From assembly GCA_002699585.1 (NCBI GenBank), contig PABP01000003.1, positions 1 to 62,103 of the forward strand: 62,103 nt of DNA. The letters are read 5' to 3'. Source of the stretch: Anaerolineaceae bacterium. GTDB taxonomy: Bacteria; Chloroflexota; Anaerolineae; Aggregatilineales; Phototrophicaceae. The notes beneath the pieces are model-generated. The model had not been told where the DNA came from. It saw nothing but the letters and a program-made list of their open reading frames with translations, and did not search any database. Within the stretch, counting starts at the first letter, position 1; the number at the start of each line of letters is the position of its first letter. Positions 51,217 to 61,693 of this stretch are shown one piece after another. The translations under genes were made by a program, and so were the position numbers.

Positions 51217-54200
51217 ATGTTCAACATACAATTATTTGGCGGTATTGAGCTTGAACCCCCAAATGGAGCCATTGCGGAACGCACTTTTAGACGCAAGTCC
51301 CGCATTATCCTGGCCTATATTGCCCTCACACAAAAACCGGTCTCACGCGATGCATTAAGTCGACTGTTCTTCCATGATTCAAACGACCCTGCTGGTAACT
51401 TACGCTGGCATATCAGCCGGATCCGGCGCAGTCTAAGCCCTGACATACTTCACCTTAAAGGTGATACGGTCGCACTCAACTTAGATAAAGCTTCTGTAGA
51501 TGCCTTACAGTTTGCTGCGGCACTCAAACAAAAGCAGCAAGGTAACGTCCAATTTCTTGAGGAGACGCTTTCGCTGTATCGCGGAGAACTACTCGCAGGA
51601 TTCTCTTTGTCGCAGTTAGATGACTTTGGATTCTGGCTGTTGGGGCAGCGTGCCCAATACAGTCAAATGTACGAGTCGTACACAATGACACTCATCAAAC
51701 AACTAGCCAAGAACTCTGCTTACGACAAAGCTTTAACGTGGGCACAGACACTAGTCGATCATAATTCAACTTTGGAAGACGCACATTATTGGCTTATCTG
51801 GCTGTATGCTCGACAGAGACAAGCTACGGTCGCCTTAAAGCAATACGAGCTATACGAACAGCTCATTCAAAGCGAGTTTGGCAACCAACCCAGCGAGAAG
51901 ATGACCCAACTCAAACAGCACATTCTGAATGACAACTTACCCGATTTGTGGCAAAAGACGGTAATCGAGGTTCCCAGTGCACTGCATCCAGATCGCTTTT
52001 TTATGGGACGTACCAGAGAGCTTGAACAGCTACAGCAAGGATATCGCTACTTGTCCAGAGGAACGGGCCAGTTTCACCTGTTAGAAGGCGACGCGGGCAT
52101 GGGGAAATCAGCGCTAATCGGCCAATTCCTCAAACAAACTGACATCAACGCACTGGCGTTTTACGGGACTTTTTACGAGAGCACTGCCTCGTCGGCGCTG
52201 GCCCCATGGATTAAAATCCTGCGCGACTGCCTGAGCTGGACGCAAGAAAACAAACCATCTCTCATACCGCAGTCCTTGCACGAGAAGCTAATACATATCG
52301 CTCCAGATTTTTTCAATATTCAATCTGACGAAAGCAAAACCAAAGAGTCCGAGCCACTGGATGCTGCTCTTCTACTGAATGCCCTCGCTGATGTTTTTTC
52401 TCTCGTCGCTAAGCATAACAAGTTGATGATCGTTCTAGAGAACATCCATTTTGCAGATGAAACCAGTGTCCAATTGCTCTCATTACTTCTAAATCGACTA
52501 TCAACGACACCCATGTTGCTTTTGGCATCGCAGCGCATACAGGAATCAGAAAACAATCGCTTTCTCAAACGTGCCCTAGACGAGTGGGACTCACATTCTG
52601 CCTACAAGCGGATGACTTTGAAGAATCTCGACGTCTCAGCCATTAATGAAATGATTCAAAAACAGTGGCCACAATTATCTCAGCAAGTTGACCTGACCAC
52701 AAAACTTGTTGACCATACATCAGGTATAACGCTGCATATCATCGAGATTCTTCATGAACTAGAGCAAATAGGCGCTATCCCTCCAGAATTACCTGCACCA
52801 CCAAGCCTATCGAAAATCATCGTACAGCGCCTTGAACGCATGCCAGCAAATCATCTCAATGCACTCGAAACACTCGCCATTGTGAATTATCCTTCGACGC
52901 TCGCGGAAATCATTGCGTCCACAGGTGAAGCCGATGAACAAATCATAAATTCGATGGACAACGCGCTACAATCACGGCTAGTCATGACAATGCAGGATAA
53001 TGGTCATCTCCGTTATGACTTCGCTCATTCTCTGATCCAGCAAATCGTACAGGACCAGACCCCGGATCATCGTAAGCAATCCATCAATCGTCGCGTGGTT
53101 GAACTCCTTGAGAAGCGCGCTCTCATCCTGGCTGATAGTGACCGCTCAGAACTCATCAATCGCCTTGTCTATCATGCTCAGCAAGCAGATGATGTATCCC
53201 GACTCCTTCGCTGGACACCCATCGCAGCAGATGCAGCAAAAAATGCGTTCGCCTACCGACAAGCGCTTAAGCTATATGAAAGACTCGATCGGTCACTACA
53301 GAATACGCCCACCATTACCTATGATGAATATGCTCAAATTCTGCTAGATATGGTTTCGATTCTTGACTATCTGGGAGACTGGAATTATCAGGACACACTT
53401 TTGTCGCGCATCTGTCGATGGGAGGAGATGCTCTTGTTGGAAGACGAATCTATTCTGGTAGCCTATCATGTTGCCTATGGGACAACGAAGTTTCGTCTTG
53501 GGGATTATGGCATTGCCAAGGAGTATCTAGAGCATGCTGTCGCAAATGCCAAGCGACTGAAGAAAGATAATATATTGTCAAAAGCCTATAACTCACTTGG
53601 GAATATTGCCTATTCTCAAGCCGAATGGGGCATAGCAACTCAGTATTATCATAAGAGCATCGATATACGGCAACAGTTGGGTGATGAAGTTGCCATTGGC
53701 ATAGCATATAACAACCTTGGTTCTGTGGCCTTCCGTCAGGGCCAATACAAGCAAGCAATTGAATACTTTCAGAAAAATCTCACGATTCGAGAAGCGCACG
53801 GTGATCAGCACGGTATCGCCACATCGAATAACAATATCGGCGCAGTTTATATGATACAGGGTCAATGGGATGCGGCTTCTGAATGCTATGAAAAATCGCT
53901 GAACATACGGCGCGAACTAGGGGACCAACATGGCATTGCCAGTACACTCAGCAATCTCGCTCAGTTGTCGGTGAATCTGAATGACCCCTTGCGAGCCATT
54001 GAGCTATATGAAGAAAGCCTAGCTATCCGCACTGCCATCAATGACCAAGCCAGTATTGCACATAGTCTTATGGCCATTGGCAGTCTCTATTCCCAGCTGG
54101 AAGATTACAGCAAAGCCGAGCCATACCTTTTACGCAGCCTGGAAATAAACCACGCGTTGGATATCAAAACACAACATGCTGAAACTCTGCTCGAATTATC

Positions 54201-54534
54201 GTACATAAAAGCGATGCGCAATCGCTCAATGCCCGATGAGACTTTTTACCAAGCCCTGGAGCAAAGCCAGGCAATAAGCTCAAATCTCAATATTGATATT
54301 GCAATCAAACGATTTAGCCAGATCCTGATTCATATCGGCAAGCCTCTACTAGCCGCAAAGTATGTGGGCTTCCTATATGAGCAAATTGAAATTGCCAAAC
54401 GGGACAGGCTGAAGCCGATCATTGATATCCTGCGCGCAAATCTGACCGAAGATGAACTTTTTGGAAGCATGCACGATGGTTCCCAGCAGTCATACGAAGA
54501 AATCATAAATGAGATCATGCAACATCATCCCTGA
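51217..54534 (+). CDS. BTAD/AAA/TPR transcriptional regulator (SARP/LuxR-giant type)
   Basis: A 1105-residue regulator. Residues 1-95: OmpR-like winged helix (FNIQLFGGIEL, LAYIALTQKPVSRDALSRLF); 95-245: bacterial transcriptional activation domain (LYRGELLAGFS..ALTWAQTLVDHNSTLEDAHY); about 265-480: AAA_16 ATPase with Walker A GDAGMGKSA near residue 294 and Walker B-like MIVLENIHFADE; about 670-1085: TPR superhelix with 40-residue units (NNLGSVAFRQGQYKQAIEYF, NNIGAVYMIQGQWDAASECY). ATG 51217 is preferred over TTG 51199. It senses an unknown signal through the TPR array. Confidence 0.9.
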   Translation: MFNIQLFGGIELEPPNGAIAERTFRRKSRIILAYIALTQKPVSRDALSRLFFHDSNDPAGNLRWHISRIRRSLSPDILHLKGDTVALNLDKASVDALQFAAALKQKQQGNVQFLEETLSLYRGELLAGFSLSQLDDFGFWLLGQRAQYSQMYESYTMTLIKQLAKNSAYDKALTWAQTLVDHNSTLEDAHYWLIWLYARQRQATVALKQYELYEQLIQSEFGNQPSEKMTQLKQHILNDNLPDLWQKTVIEVPSALHPDRFFMGRTRELEQLQQGYRYLSRGTGQFHLLEGDAGMGKSALIGQFLKQTDINALAFYGTFYESTASSALAPWIKILRDCLSWTQENKPSLIPQSLHEKLIHIAPDFFNIQSDESKTKESEPLDAALLLNALADVFSLVAKHNKLMIVLENIHFADETSVQLLSLLLNRLSTTPMLLLASQRIQESENNRFLKRALDEWDSHSAYKRMTLKNLDVSAINEMIQKQWPQLSQQVDLTTKLVDHTSGITLHIIEILHELEQIGAIPPELPAPPSLSKIIVQRLERMPANHLNALETLAIVNYPSTLAEIIASTGEADEQIINSMDNALQSRLVMTMQDNGHLRYDFAHSLIQQIVQDQTPDHRKQSINRRVVELLEKRALILADSDRSELINRLVYHAQQADDVSRLLRWTPIAADAAKNAFAYRQALKLYERLDRSLQNTPTITYDEYAQILLDMVSILDYLGDWNYQDTLLSRICRWEEMLLLEDESILVAYHVAYGTTKFRLGDYGIAKEYLEHAVANAKRLKKDNILSKAYNSLGNIAYSQAEWGIATQYYHKSIDIRQQLGDEVAIGIAYNNLGSVAFRQGQYKQAIEYFQKNLTIREAHGDQHGIATSNNNIGAVYMIQGQWDAASECYEKSLNIRRELGDQHGIASTLSNLAQLSVNLNDPLRAIELYEESLAIRTAINDQASIAHSLMAIGSLYSQLEDYSKAEPYLLRSLEINHALDIKTQHAETLLELSYIKAMRNRSMPDETFYQALEQSQAISSNLNIDIAIKRFSQILIHIGKPLLAAKYVGFLYEQIEIAKRDRLKPIIDILRANLTEDELFGSMHDGSQQSYEEIINEIMQHHP

Positions 54535-54709
54535 AAACGTGCATCGGTAACGTAGGAAACTCATCTATTAAGTCCTGGAAAGTATTCCATTTTTCGTGTC
54601 ACTTGCGGTCTGTTTGTTCATGACAGCAATTCCCGAAGTTGTTGACGAACTATCGCAATTGGCTCGCAGAGAAATACCTCTGATACTATTTGGGGTGGCA
54701 TTTATGTAT

Positions 54710-55183
54710 CTACGGCTCTACCTCCGACCGAGGAGTTGGAGCCGACCTTCGCCTGGGATTATACGTGATTAAGTTGTGTAAGTTATGTTGATCCCTTACT
54801 CCATACGGATGTAAGTTCTCCTTCAAAAAGCGAGATAAGACTCATTCCCAAAGCTTGTTCATATCGAAGAGAAAACCGGGAAGAATAGTCGTCGTGTCAT
54901 CCTCATTCTGCAAACTGACACTTCTGCCTTGCATCAACATTAAGACCAAAATGAACGCAGGCTCGTATACTTTGGTTAACCTAGAGAGATTCCAGTGAAC
55001 TTGATTCGAAACCTGGCCATTGAGCCTCAATGGTCTGACTGTTTCTTCGAACAAAGCATCTAAGCGTCTTACCGAAGCCCTAAGTTCAGTATTCTCTGTC
55101 AATGCCAGAGAGAGATGAAGACCGGATAGAATGACTTGGTCATCTCCAACTAGCAAACTACATATTATAAAAGAAAGGTACAT
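54710..55183 (-). pseudogene. McrC restriction component remnant, in-frame stop
   Basis: The frame from about 55183 encodes LSLALTENTELRASVRRLDA, SRLTKVYEPAFILVLMLMQG and LPGFLFDMNKLWE, the conserved core of McrC of the McrBC 5-methylcytosine restriction system (family pattern: R.T..Y.PAL..A..LL.G.......FLFDMN.L.E). A TGA follows at 54844, but the same frame continues with family-like residues VLSRFLKENLHPYGVRDQ down to a TAG at 54710. The N-terminal part and the nuclease PD-(D/E)XK region are missing, and no mcrB lies nearby. A dead gene. Confidence 0.75.
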
Positions 55184-55203
55184 CCGCTTATGGATGTACC
55201 TTT
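55169..55203 (-). terminator. Terminator of the secreted WD40 operon
   Basis: A 12-bp stem AAAGGTACATCC (174-185) with GGATGTACCTTT (192-203), running into CTTTCTTTTATAA on the minus strand. It lies 60 bases after the stop of the WD40 gene and inside the 5' side of the McrC frame. Confidence 0.8.
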
Positions 55204-55262
55204 GCCCAACAACCACCATTAAAACATCAGTTGGCTAATCGTTGATCTTCGAGAGATGTAAA

Positions 55263-57653
55263 TTACCTCGGCGATATACCCCATATTCTGGTCGTACCAT
55301 CACCACCTGTTGAAGCGAGCATTGTTCCATCCGGTGAAATTGCCAAATCAACAATGGAGAGATGTCCTGTAAGTTGGGCAAGGAACTGGCCCATTTCGAC
55401 ATCATATAGGTCGATGACACCGCTACCTCTTGCACTATACGCATATGCGAGGATACGACCATCGTTACTGTAAACAAGCTTACGTGCGCCTCCAGGTGGT
55501 AAATCAATGGCTGATACGACGCTACCTGACATCAGATCATATATGACGATTTGATTGTTAACTATTGATGCGTAGGTTTTCCCATCAGGAGCAATAGCGA
55601 ATCCAGAGTGATAAGAACCATCGATAGAGTATTCACTCACCGTTTGTCCAGTCTCACCATCCCAAACTTGTATCTGGTACATCTCTGCTTCAACTTCGTC
55701 GGTTGCATGTCCTACAGTCAGGATTTCGCCTGTGGATGACCATCCGATCAATTGGCGGAAGCGTCTACCAGGGGGTTCCAAAATATGGAGCACCTGCCCA
55801 CTTGCCATATCATAGATATGGGCTGCATGTGTCCAATAACCACCTTCTACCACCACACGCTGGCCATCTGGAGATAGAGCGAAAAGATTGTCTTCGTGTG
55901 AGGTGATTTCGGGAAGTGTGCGTGTCAGTGCACCTGTTTCAGGATTCCATATCTCACCACCGTTGGTGCCAAGCCACAAAACTTCATCAGCATTCATCCA
56001 GACTAGATTATCGGGCGTCAGATTGGAGCGAGGATTGCCGAAAACTGCTGGTTGGTCGGGTTCTCCTAATGACCAGACCAGCGCGCGTTGTCCTATACAG
56101 CTTATGGCTATGCTATCGCTATTTGGCGACCATGATAGAGCTTTGCTGTCGCAAGTATACGGTGAGGCTACTTCGAGTATCATGCCATCTTCTGTGGAAA
56201 TGCGTTCCAGGTCGCCGTTATAAGTAATCCCAACTAACTCAGTTCCATCTGGTGAAATATCTGCACTGTTAACAGCCCTAGCAATAGTCCATCCTACCCC
56301 ATCTATATCGTTGTAATTCAACATAGGCTCTTCAAGTGCTTTAGACCCGCTGAGTACTGCATAACCCTGTTGTACATCCAGAATCCAATACGTTGGTACA
56401 TCGTCTAGACGACCGACTAGGTCTTGGTCACCTGTTTGAAAATTGAATCGAAGAATCTCGATGTCTGAGAAGTGCCCGAGATAATAGATCATCTCATGAT
56501 TGCTCACAAACTCTGCGCTGCTTGCCGTTCTGTCTTCATATATCCACGGAAACATATCCGGGTTCGGCGTTATTGACGAGTCAAACAGAAAGCCCGTATC
56601 AAATAATTGGAACGTGAGCATGGAGGTATCTTGCTGATTTAGAGCCACGACGACTGTCTGGCTATCAGGACTTATATTGATTCTGCTTATTGTGCCCTGG
56701 TCAAAGGAGTAATCAACGATTGTTGGTGAGGTCGTGTGCCAGTCGATGAGGAACCTCAATCCTTTATAGGTTGACTCCGCTGTGGCATATACGAGAAAAC
56801 GACCGTCAGGTGACAACGTGATAAATAGGCCTAAAACTTCGTGTCGTACGCGCTCAGTGCCACTGTTCAAGTCGTAAACGATCAGCGATCCTTCGCTGTA
56901 ATTACGCCCAAGAAGGAATTGGTCATCAGGGCTGAACATCAACTGCAGCACCGGACCATATCCTCGCAATGTCTGGATGGGTTCAGTCAGATCATTGGCG
57001 TCAAATATGAACAAACCCGCAGCACCTCCGACAGCTATACGCTGCCCATCATGTGACCATACCGCGCCTGATATAGATCCGTTTCCTAGCGTGAGTAGTT
57101 CTTCAACTAAGTCAGCATTTTGTACCGTGATGACTTCTGACGCTAGTCCTGTTACGCTAGCGGTTGATGGTATAGTGCTGTTTTGTGTAGTGCTGTTTTG
57201 CGTATTGCCACTTTGATTGTTGCCATTTTGTGAATTGCTACCAGTAGCACTGCCACTTTGCGGCGCCCCACCTTGTGGCAGCAAAATACCTTGCGGCTCA
57301 CTCTCTTCGTCAGGTGCTTCATCATCCTGGGCTAAATCTGCGTCACAGCTTGTAATCAGGGTGTGAACACTGTCGATTAACGCATCTGCTCCTTCAATGT
57401 TCTCAGCCGCACTGACCTGTGATAGGAGTGCCTGGGCACCTGCCAGAGCCGGACATGTTGTGATCAAATCTTCCGTAATCAGGGCGTTGGCACCTACGGC
57501 AAGAGACTGTGCTGTAGTAAGGTCGTCGTTATCAAGTGCTTCAGCCGCTTGTTCAACCAGTGTAGCAGCAGCAGCCAAAGTGGATTGACTGTGAATCGGA
57601 ACAGAGAATATGACAACTAGCGAGAGTAAACTAAGCCATCTTAAAAGAGACAT
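55263..57653 (-). CDS. Secreted WD40-repeat protein with shared N-terminal helical domain
   Basis: A 796-residue exported protein: signal peptide (LSLLSLVVIFSVPIHS), an N-terminal helical domain (about 24-110: ALDNDDLTTAQSLAVGANAL, then ITTCPALAGAQALLSQV), a Gln/Ser/Asn-rich linker (about 115-165), then WD40 beta-propeller blades to the end (GAVWSHDGQRIAVGGAAGLF; LSPDGRFLVYATAE; VDLAISPDGTMLASTGGDGT; TRIWGIS). The N-terminal domain recurs in the FGE-like protein encoded next. It would bind partners outside the membrane. No enzyme motif. Confidence 0.85.
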   Translation of the reverse strand: MSLLRWLSLLSLVVIFSVPIHSQSTLAAAATLVEQAAEALDNDDLTTAQSLAVGANALITEDLITTCPALAGAQALLSQVSAAENIEGADALIDSVHTLITSCDADLAQDDEAPDEESEPQGILLPQGGAPQSGSATGSNSQNGNNQSGNTQNSTTQNSTIPSTASVTGLASEVITVQNADLVEELLTLGNGSISGAVWSHDGQRIAVGGAAGLFIFDANDLTEPIQTLRGYGPVLQLMFSPDDQFLLGRNYSEGSLIVYDLNSGTERVRHEVLGLFITLSPDGRFLVYATAESTYKGLRFLIDWHTTSPTIVDYSFDQGTISRINISPDSQTVVVALNQQDTSMLTFQLFDTGFLFDSSITPNPDMFPWIYEDRTASSAEFVSNHEMIYYLGHFSDIEILRFNFQTGDQDLVGRLDDVPTYWILDVQQGYAVLSGSKALEEPMLNYNDIDGVGWTIARAVNSADISPDGTELVGITYNGDLERISTEDGMILEVASPYTCDSKALSWSPNSDSIAISCIGQRALVWSLGEPDQPAVFGNPRSNLTPDNLVWMNADEVLWLGTNGGEIWNPETGALTRTLPEITSHEDNLFALSPDGQRVVVEGGYWTHAAHIYDMASGQVLHILEPPGRRFRQLIGWSSTGEILTVGHATDEVEAEMYQIQVWDGETGQTVSEYSIDGSYHSGFAIAPDGKTYASIVNNQIVIYDLMSGSVVSAIDLPPGGARKLVYSNDGRILAYAYSARGSGVIDLYDVEMGQFLAQLTGHLSIVDLAISPDGTMLASTGGDGTTRIWGISPR

Positions 57654-57677
57654 CCCTACATCCTGTCATTTAAACCT

Positions 57678-58835
57678 TCATTGTGAGTCAAGCGCACAGC
57701 GTAATCCTGTACTACCTGGAATGGCTGTATCTAAGTTCTCAGACCACCCGCGTCTGTCAGCCCGAAAATTGATCTCATGTAGGTCCCAGCTTCCGCCACG
57801 TGCAACACGGGTCAGATCATTGGGGTCGCTTTCACGGCCATCATCAGCGTCGTAAGGATATGATTGGTAACGCGATGAGGTCCATTCCATGACATTGCCA
57901 GCCATATCCAGGGCACCAACCCAAGACGCGCCAGATGGAATGCTGCCCACAGGCGCTGTACCGAGGAGCTTTTGCGGATCTGCCCAGACGACATTGTCTG
58001 AATTGTATGTATCACCCCAGGGATATAGCCACGACTCGGGCCCACGGGCGGCGTATTCCCATTCAGCTTCGGTAGGTAGTCGGGCGCCCCGAAGTCTGCA
58101 AAAGGCATCAGCCTCTGACCACGTGATATTGTCCCGAGGTAGTTCGGCTTCGGTCCATTGACTTGCATTAGTGGCTTCACCACCAAATGTCGTGAACTGT
58201 GCGTTACTCACCTCATACTTGTCGATCCAAAAAGGCGATTCAAAGCAAATTTGTGTAGATGGTGTCGGCATGGGTTTGGATTGATCGCTCATCATAAAGC
58301 AGCCAGCAGGAACCAGGACCATAGCTACCCTTTCGAAATCGTACTCAAAGGGCTGCCAATCGTGGTTCTGGTCGCTGTCAAAAGTACGAGCGAGCTGCAA
58401 TGCATCTTGAAGTGAGGGCACTACTGCAGATGGTGTGCCGATGGGGTTTGCACTCCCCCCTAACGGAAGCACGCCTTGTGGACTCGCGACTTGTCGATTG
58501 CCACTCGTCGAGGTTGATTTACAATTTGCGAGCAAATTGCCTACGCTGTTGAGAAGCGTAGTAGCTACTGTGACATCCTGCGAATCCTCAATTTGAGCAA
58601 GTAGTGCCTGAACACCGGCTAACGAGGGACAGCCTTCAATTAAGTCGCCTGTGATGATGTTGCTTGCGCTCATGGACAGTGCTTGAGCGCTTGCTAAATC
58701 GTTTTCAGCGAGCGCAGCTGATGCATCATCATACAGTGCGATAATCGTATCGAGGATCGTGTCTTGTGCAGAATAGGATGTGGCAAGGCCGATCAAAACA
58801 ATAGTAAGCATTAACCATCGGTTAGTCTTCAACAC
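57678..58835 (-). CDS. Secreted FGE/SUMF1-fold protein with shared N-terminal domain
   Basis: A 385-residue exported protein: signal peptide, the same helical domain as the WD40 protein (ALAENDLASAQALSMSASNI, CPSLAGVQALLAQI; about 25-110), a linker with PQGVLPLGG, and a C-terminal formylglycine-generating-enzyme fold (about 165-385: DKYEVSNAQFTTF, RLPTEAEWEYAARGPESWLY, DMAGNVMEWT, RGGSWDLHEINFRADRR, STGLRCAL). The two catalytic Cys of true FGE (GGSxLCx4C) are replaced by Leu and Phe, so it is likely a binding domain, not a sulfatase activator. It precedes the WD40 gene by 24 bases. Confidence 0.85.
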   Translation of the reverse strand: MLKTNRWLMLTIVLIGLATSYSAQDTILDTIIALYDDASAALAENDLASAQALSMSASNIITGDLIEGCPSLAGVQALLAQIEDSQDVTVATTLLNSVGNLLANCKSTSTSGNRQVASPQGVLPLGGSANPIGTPSAVVPSLQDALQLARTFDSDQNHDWQPFEYDFERVAMVLVPAGCFMMSDQSKPMPTPSTQICFESPFWIDKYEVSNAQFTTFGGEATNASQWTEAELPRDNITWSEADAFCRLRGARLPTEAEWEYAARGPESWLYPWGDTYNSDNVVWADPQKLLGTAPVGSIPSGASWVGALDMAGNVMEWTSSRYQSYPYDADDGRESDPNDLTRVARGGSWDLHEINFRADRRGWSENLDTAIPGSTGLRCALDSQ

Positions 58836-58848
58836 AGGCTCCTAAGTT

Positions 58849-59763
58849 CTATCCTATACGCACTGGCGTACTTGGACGGGCAAAAAACGGTGCCCACTCG
58901 ACCAGTGGTGCAAAGTGTTCATCCTGTTGCGCCAAAGTGCGCAGCATCGGGCGCGTCCATTGCAGATTAAACAGATCAGTATCGGGCGACTCCCCGATGA
59001 AGACATGGCTGGGATGGAGCCATTTACCTATCAAAGATCCAGCACAATCCTCAAAGTGGAATGTAAATACAGCCTTGTTGCCGATATAAAGATCAGGTGG
59101 GTCAAAGTGGCCGACAAAGACATCGGTTCCGGCGCAGAAAGGTAGATGACTCCATGCATGGTTGTTGCTGCCAAAGAAATCCTGGGCTAGAGATTGCCTA
59201 GAGAATGGATTGTAGGGTGCATACATCTCACCCACATTGTGTTCAAAGGGGGCATTGAGTATCCAATATTCGTGGTCAGGGTCGTCAGCACAGTCTTCAA
59301 TATTAAACGAGCAACCTGTAGGCAGGCCAAGCACTGGCACATGAATATCATGGCTATAGTCTTCACACTGGTCTTTGCTCGTATACATGCCGTGCTTGGA
59401 TTCGGATGCCATCACCAGCACATGGTATCCTGTCTCGTCCTGGATGATGCGCTCAAATTCATTCAGTTCGACCTCCTCCCAGGGATCAAAATGGCGCTTC
59501 ATCTCGAGATGATCGAGTGCCCATCCACCATCTTCTGAGCGCAAGAATAACCGGATAGATTCACTATCCCCCAGATGCGCATCATAACCGTTGTTGCCTA
59601 TCCATGCGGCCACGTCTCCCAGACCACCTAGGCACGTAAGATGGTTGACACCATCAACATCCATCGCAGTGATGCCATAGTCGTAGCGATACAACACAGC
59701 GATAGCCAACCAGACGCCTGTCATGCCGTTTGATCTACCGGGAGAGACCTGATACAACATCAC
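58849..59763 (-). CDS. Vps62-like exported protein, probably the C-terminal half of a frameshifted gene
   Basis: A 304-residue frame starting at GTG 59763 with [16 protein letters not shown] and [13 protein letters not shown]. Later [20 protein letters not shown] and VPTGC/EDCADD segments recall the Vps62-like fold (H..Y..KH..Y pattern). It has no signal peptide, ribosome site or separate promoter and begins 29 bases inside the upstream frame. A single indel near 59762-59775 would join it to the end of the 652-residue protein, so it probably belongs to one exported protein. Contains many Cys, expected outside the cell. Confidence 0.6.
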   Translation of the reverse strand: MMLYQVSPGRSNGMTGVWLAIAVLYRYDYGITAMDVDGVNHLTCLGGLGDVAAWIGNNGYDAHLGDSESIRLFLRSEDGGWALDHLEMKRHFDPWEEVELNEFERIIQDETGYHVLVMASESKHGMYTSKDQCEDYSHDIHVPVLGLPTGCSFNIEDCADDPDHEYWILNAPFEHNVGEMYAPYNPFSRQSLAQDFFGSNNHAWSHLPFCAGTDVFVGHFDPPDLYIGNKAVFTFHFEDCAGSLIGKWLHPSHVFIGESPDTDLFNLQWTRPMLRTLAQQDEHFAPLVEWAPFFARPSTPVRIG

Positions 59764-61693
59764 AATTTACATCAGCCGGTTCATCTTCATCAAACTCAAA
59801 ATAAGGTTTGAAGAAATCGACGATGCTCTGTTCGTCAGCATCACTCACACCATCACAATCGTGATCGCTGGTGCATCCACCAATAGAAATCGCTGGCGAA
59901 CCGTTCTCTTTGACAAAGTATCCAATCATGTAGCCATCTGTTGTTTGAACTTCCACAACCGGATAGACAGTGGTTCCACCCACCAGAGTGCCGTATGGGA
60001 CACCTATAAAGATGGCTTGGTCGTTTTCAAAGGTGTAAATTGTGCTTTCGCAGCAGGGATGTATCTGGACTAACTGGAAGAAAATATCTGCGCTTGTCGC
60101 CAGGGATGGGTCGCTTACGGCAGTTGTATAAACGGTATTGCCATTACCATCTTTGAAATACAGGAAAACATTCAATTCCTGATTAGCGTAGCCATCCACT
60201 TCCAGGTCAATCTGGAAACCAAGCCCTCCCAGATAGTACTCATACCGAATGCCAAGTACGCGCGCTGGCCCTTCCGGCGTAGGCGAAGGACTTGGCGTTC
60301 GTGTGAACGTCGGACTTGGTGTGCGCGACGGCGTTGGTGTCTTAGAAGGAGTCGGAGATAGTGTTGGCGTTGGCGTGTTACTTGGCGTATAGGTTGGTGA
60401 GGGCGTAAAGGTCATCGACGGTGTCGGCGTGAATGCTATCGTAGGCGTAATCATGTCATCTCTGTAGAGCCAAGCTTCTCGGTTGCCACCATCAACCGTC
60501 CAGCCGACCAAACCACTATCTTTTCGGATTTGCCACCAGCGATATCCTCCATCGCAGATCGGACCAGCCAAGATAGTTGCCCACTCGCCCCCATTGAGTT
60601 GCCCCGTCTTTTCAGCATAGATGCCAGGTAGGGAACGAATATTGTGCAGAATGCTAACCACGTTGAGCAGGGCACCGAGTTGCCATGCGACATGATTCAT
60701 TGTCAGATTTCCATATGTCCTGTAGACCAACGCACCATGTAACAGCAAAAGATGCCCATAGAATACAGGCGTATAGTTGAGCTTCAAGCCTGTTAGTGCA
60801 GGAAGAATAATGGGAGCGTGCCCAAATATCATGGAGAAGACAAAGCCCAACAAGAAAGCATGCAGAACAACAGCGTAGTCTGGTCCAGCAATTACTGCGC
60901 CTTTCCAGATAGCCAGAATGCCGCCGAATGCTAGCCACGCATAGCCAGCTAGCAGGCAGCTAGCAATATAGCGTGGCAGTCCCGTCTGAAGAACGGTTCG
61001 GCGCGCAATATCATAGCGAAACAGCCAGATAGCCATCAGCACAGCACCAACCCCCAGCAATCGGATACCCATATCAAGATGAAAGATTGTGAATACGACA
61101 CCACTCAAATAGATGGCTGTTAGCAACTCAAGGGCTTTTTCTTTACGTTGGCTAAGTCGCCGCACACGTGATAATTCAAGTCGCTCACCGACGATCGTCA
61201 GAATCAGAAAGGCCGTCCATAAGTGCACAACCTGGTAAATAGGTTGGCCACTCAACCATAGAAGATTACCGACCAGCCAACATAACGCCCCAGCTGCCAT
61301 GATCCGCATGTCCCTAGACGGATGTAGTTTCAGCATCAGCCCGAACAACACGACTAAGCCTAGGCTACCAATCGTTAGCAGTAGTTTCGCTACGACAACG
61401 TCATCTGAGATGAGGAGCGCGGCTGCCCCAATTGCGTTTATCACAGGGACCACTATGCTCCAGCGATAACGAGATGCAAGTGCAACAGCACGCTCTAGAC
61501 AAATGAGTGTGCCCATAAAGCCGCCAATCATCAGCGGTCCATGTACAAGAATCCAGCTTTGGCTGAGTGCATCCATCTGAAAACCGAGTCGAGCTAAGCC
61601 TGATCCCAGCCCTCCCAGGAGGGCCAAGGCCACAACAAACATCATCAAAGCGCGTGGAATACTACGTAAAGCGAATATGGTCTGACGCTTCAT
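59735..61693 (-). CDS. Polytopic membrane protein fused to SH3b, Thr/Pro linker and calcium-loop domain
   Basis: A 652-residue chimeric protein. Residues 1 to about 345 have 9-10 TM helices ([60 protein letters not shown]), a family not recognised. At about 350 it switches abruptly to a bacterial SH3 domain ([38 protein letters not shown]), then a TPSPTPT linker (about 430-480), a beta domain and a calcium loop [11 protein letters not shown]. The SH3 domain would lose its usual signal peptide. The join right after TM helix LLNVVSIL looks like a deletion between two genes. ATG overlaps the cupin stop (ATGA). Confidence 0.75.
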   Translation of the reverse strand: MKRQTIFALRSIPRALMMFVVALALLGGLGSGLARLGFQMDALSQSWILVHGPLMIGGFMGTLICLERAVALASRYRWSIVVPVINAIGAAALLISDDVVVAKLLLTIGSLGLVVLFGLMLKLHPSRDMRIMAAGALCWLVGNLLWLSGQPIYQVVHLWTAFLILTIVGERLELSRVRRLSQRKEKALELLTAIYLSGVVFTIFHLDMGIRLLGVGAVLMAIWLFRYDIARRTVLQTGLPRYIASCLLAGYAWLAFGGILAIWKGAVIAGPDYAVVLHAFLLGFVFSMIFGHAPIILPALTGLKLNYTPVFYGHLLLLHGALVYRTYGNLTMNHVAWQLGALLNVVSILHNIRSLPGIYAEKTGQLNGGEWATILAGPICDGGYRWWQIRKDSGLVGWTVDGGNREAWLYRDDMITPTIAFTPTPSMTFTPSPTYTPSNTPTPTLSPTPSKTPTPSRTPSPTFTRTPSPSPTPEGPARVLGIRYEYYLGGLGFQIDLEVDGYANQELNVFLYFKDGNGNTVYTTAVSDPSLATSADIFFQLVQIHPCCESTIYTFENDQAIFIGVPYGTLVGGTTVYPVVEVQTTDGYMIGYFVKENGSPAISIGGCTSDHDCDGVSDADEQSIVDFFKPYFEFDEDEPADVNCDVVSGLSR

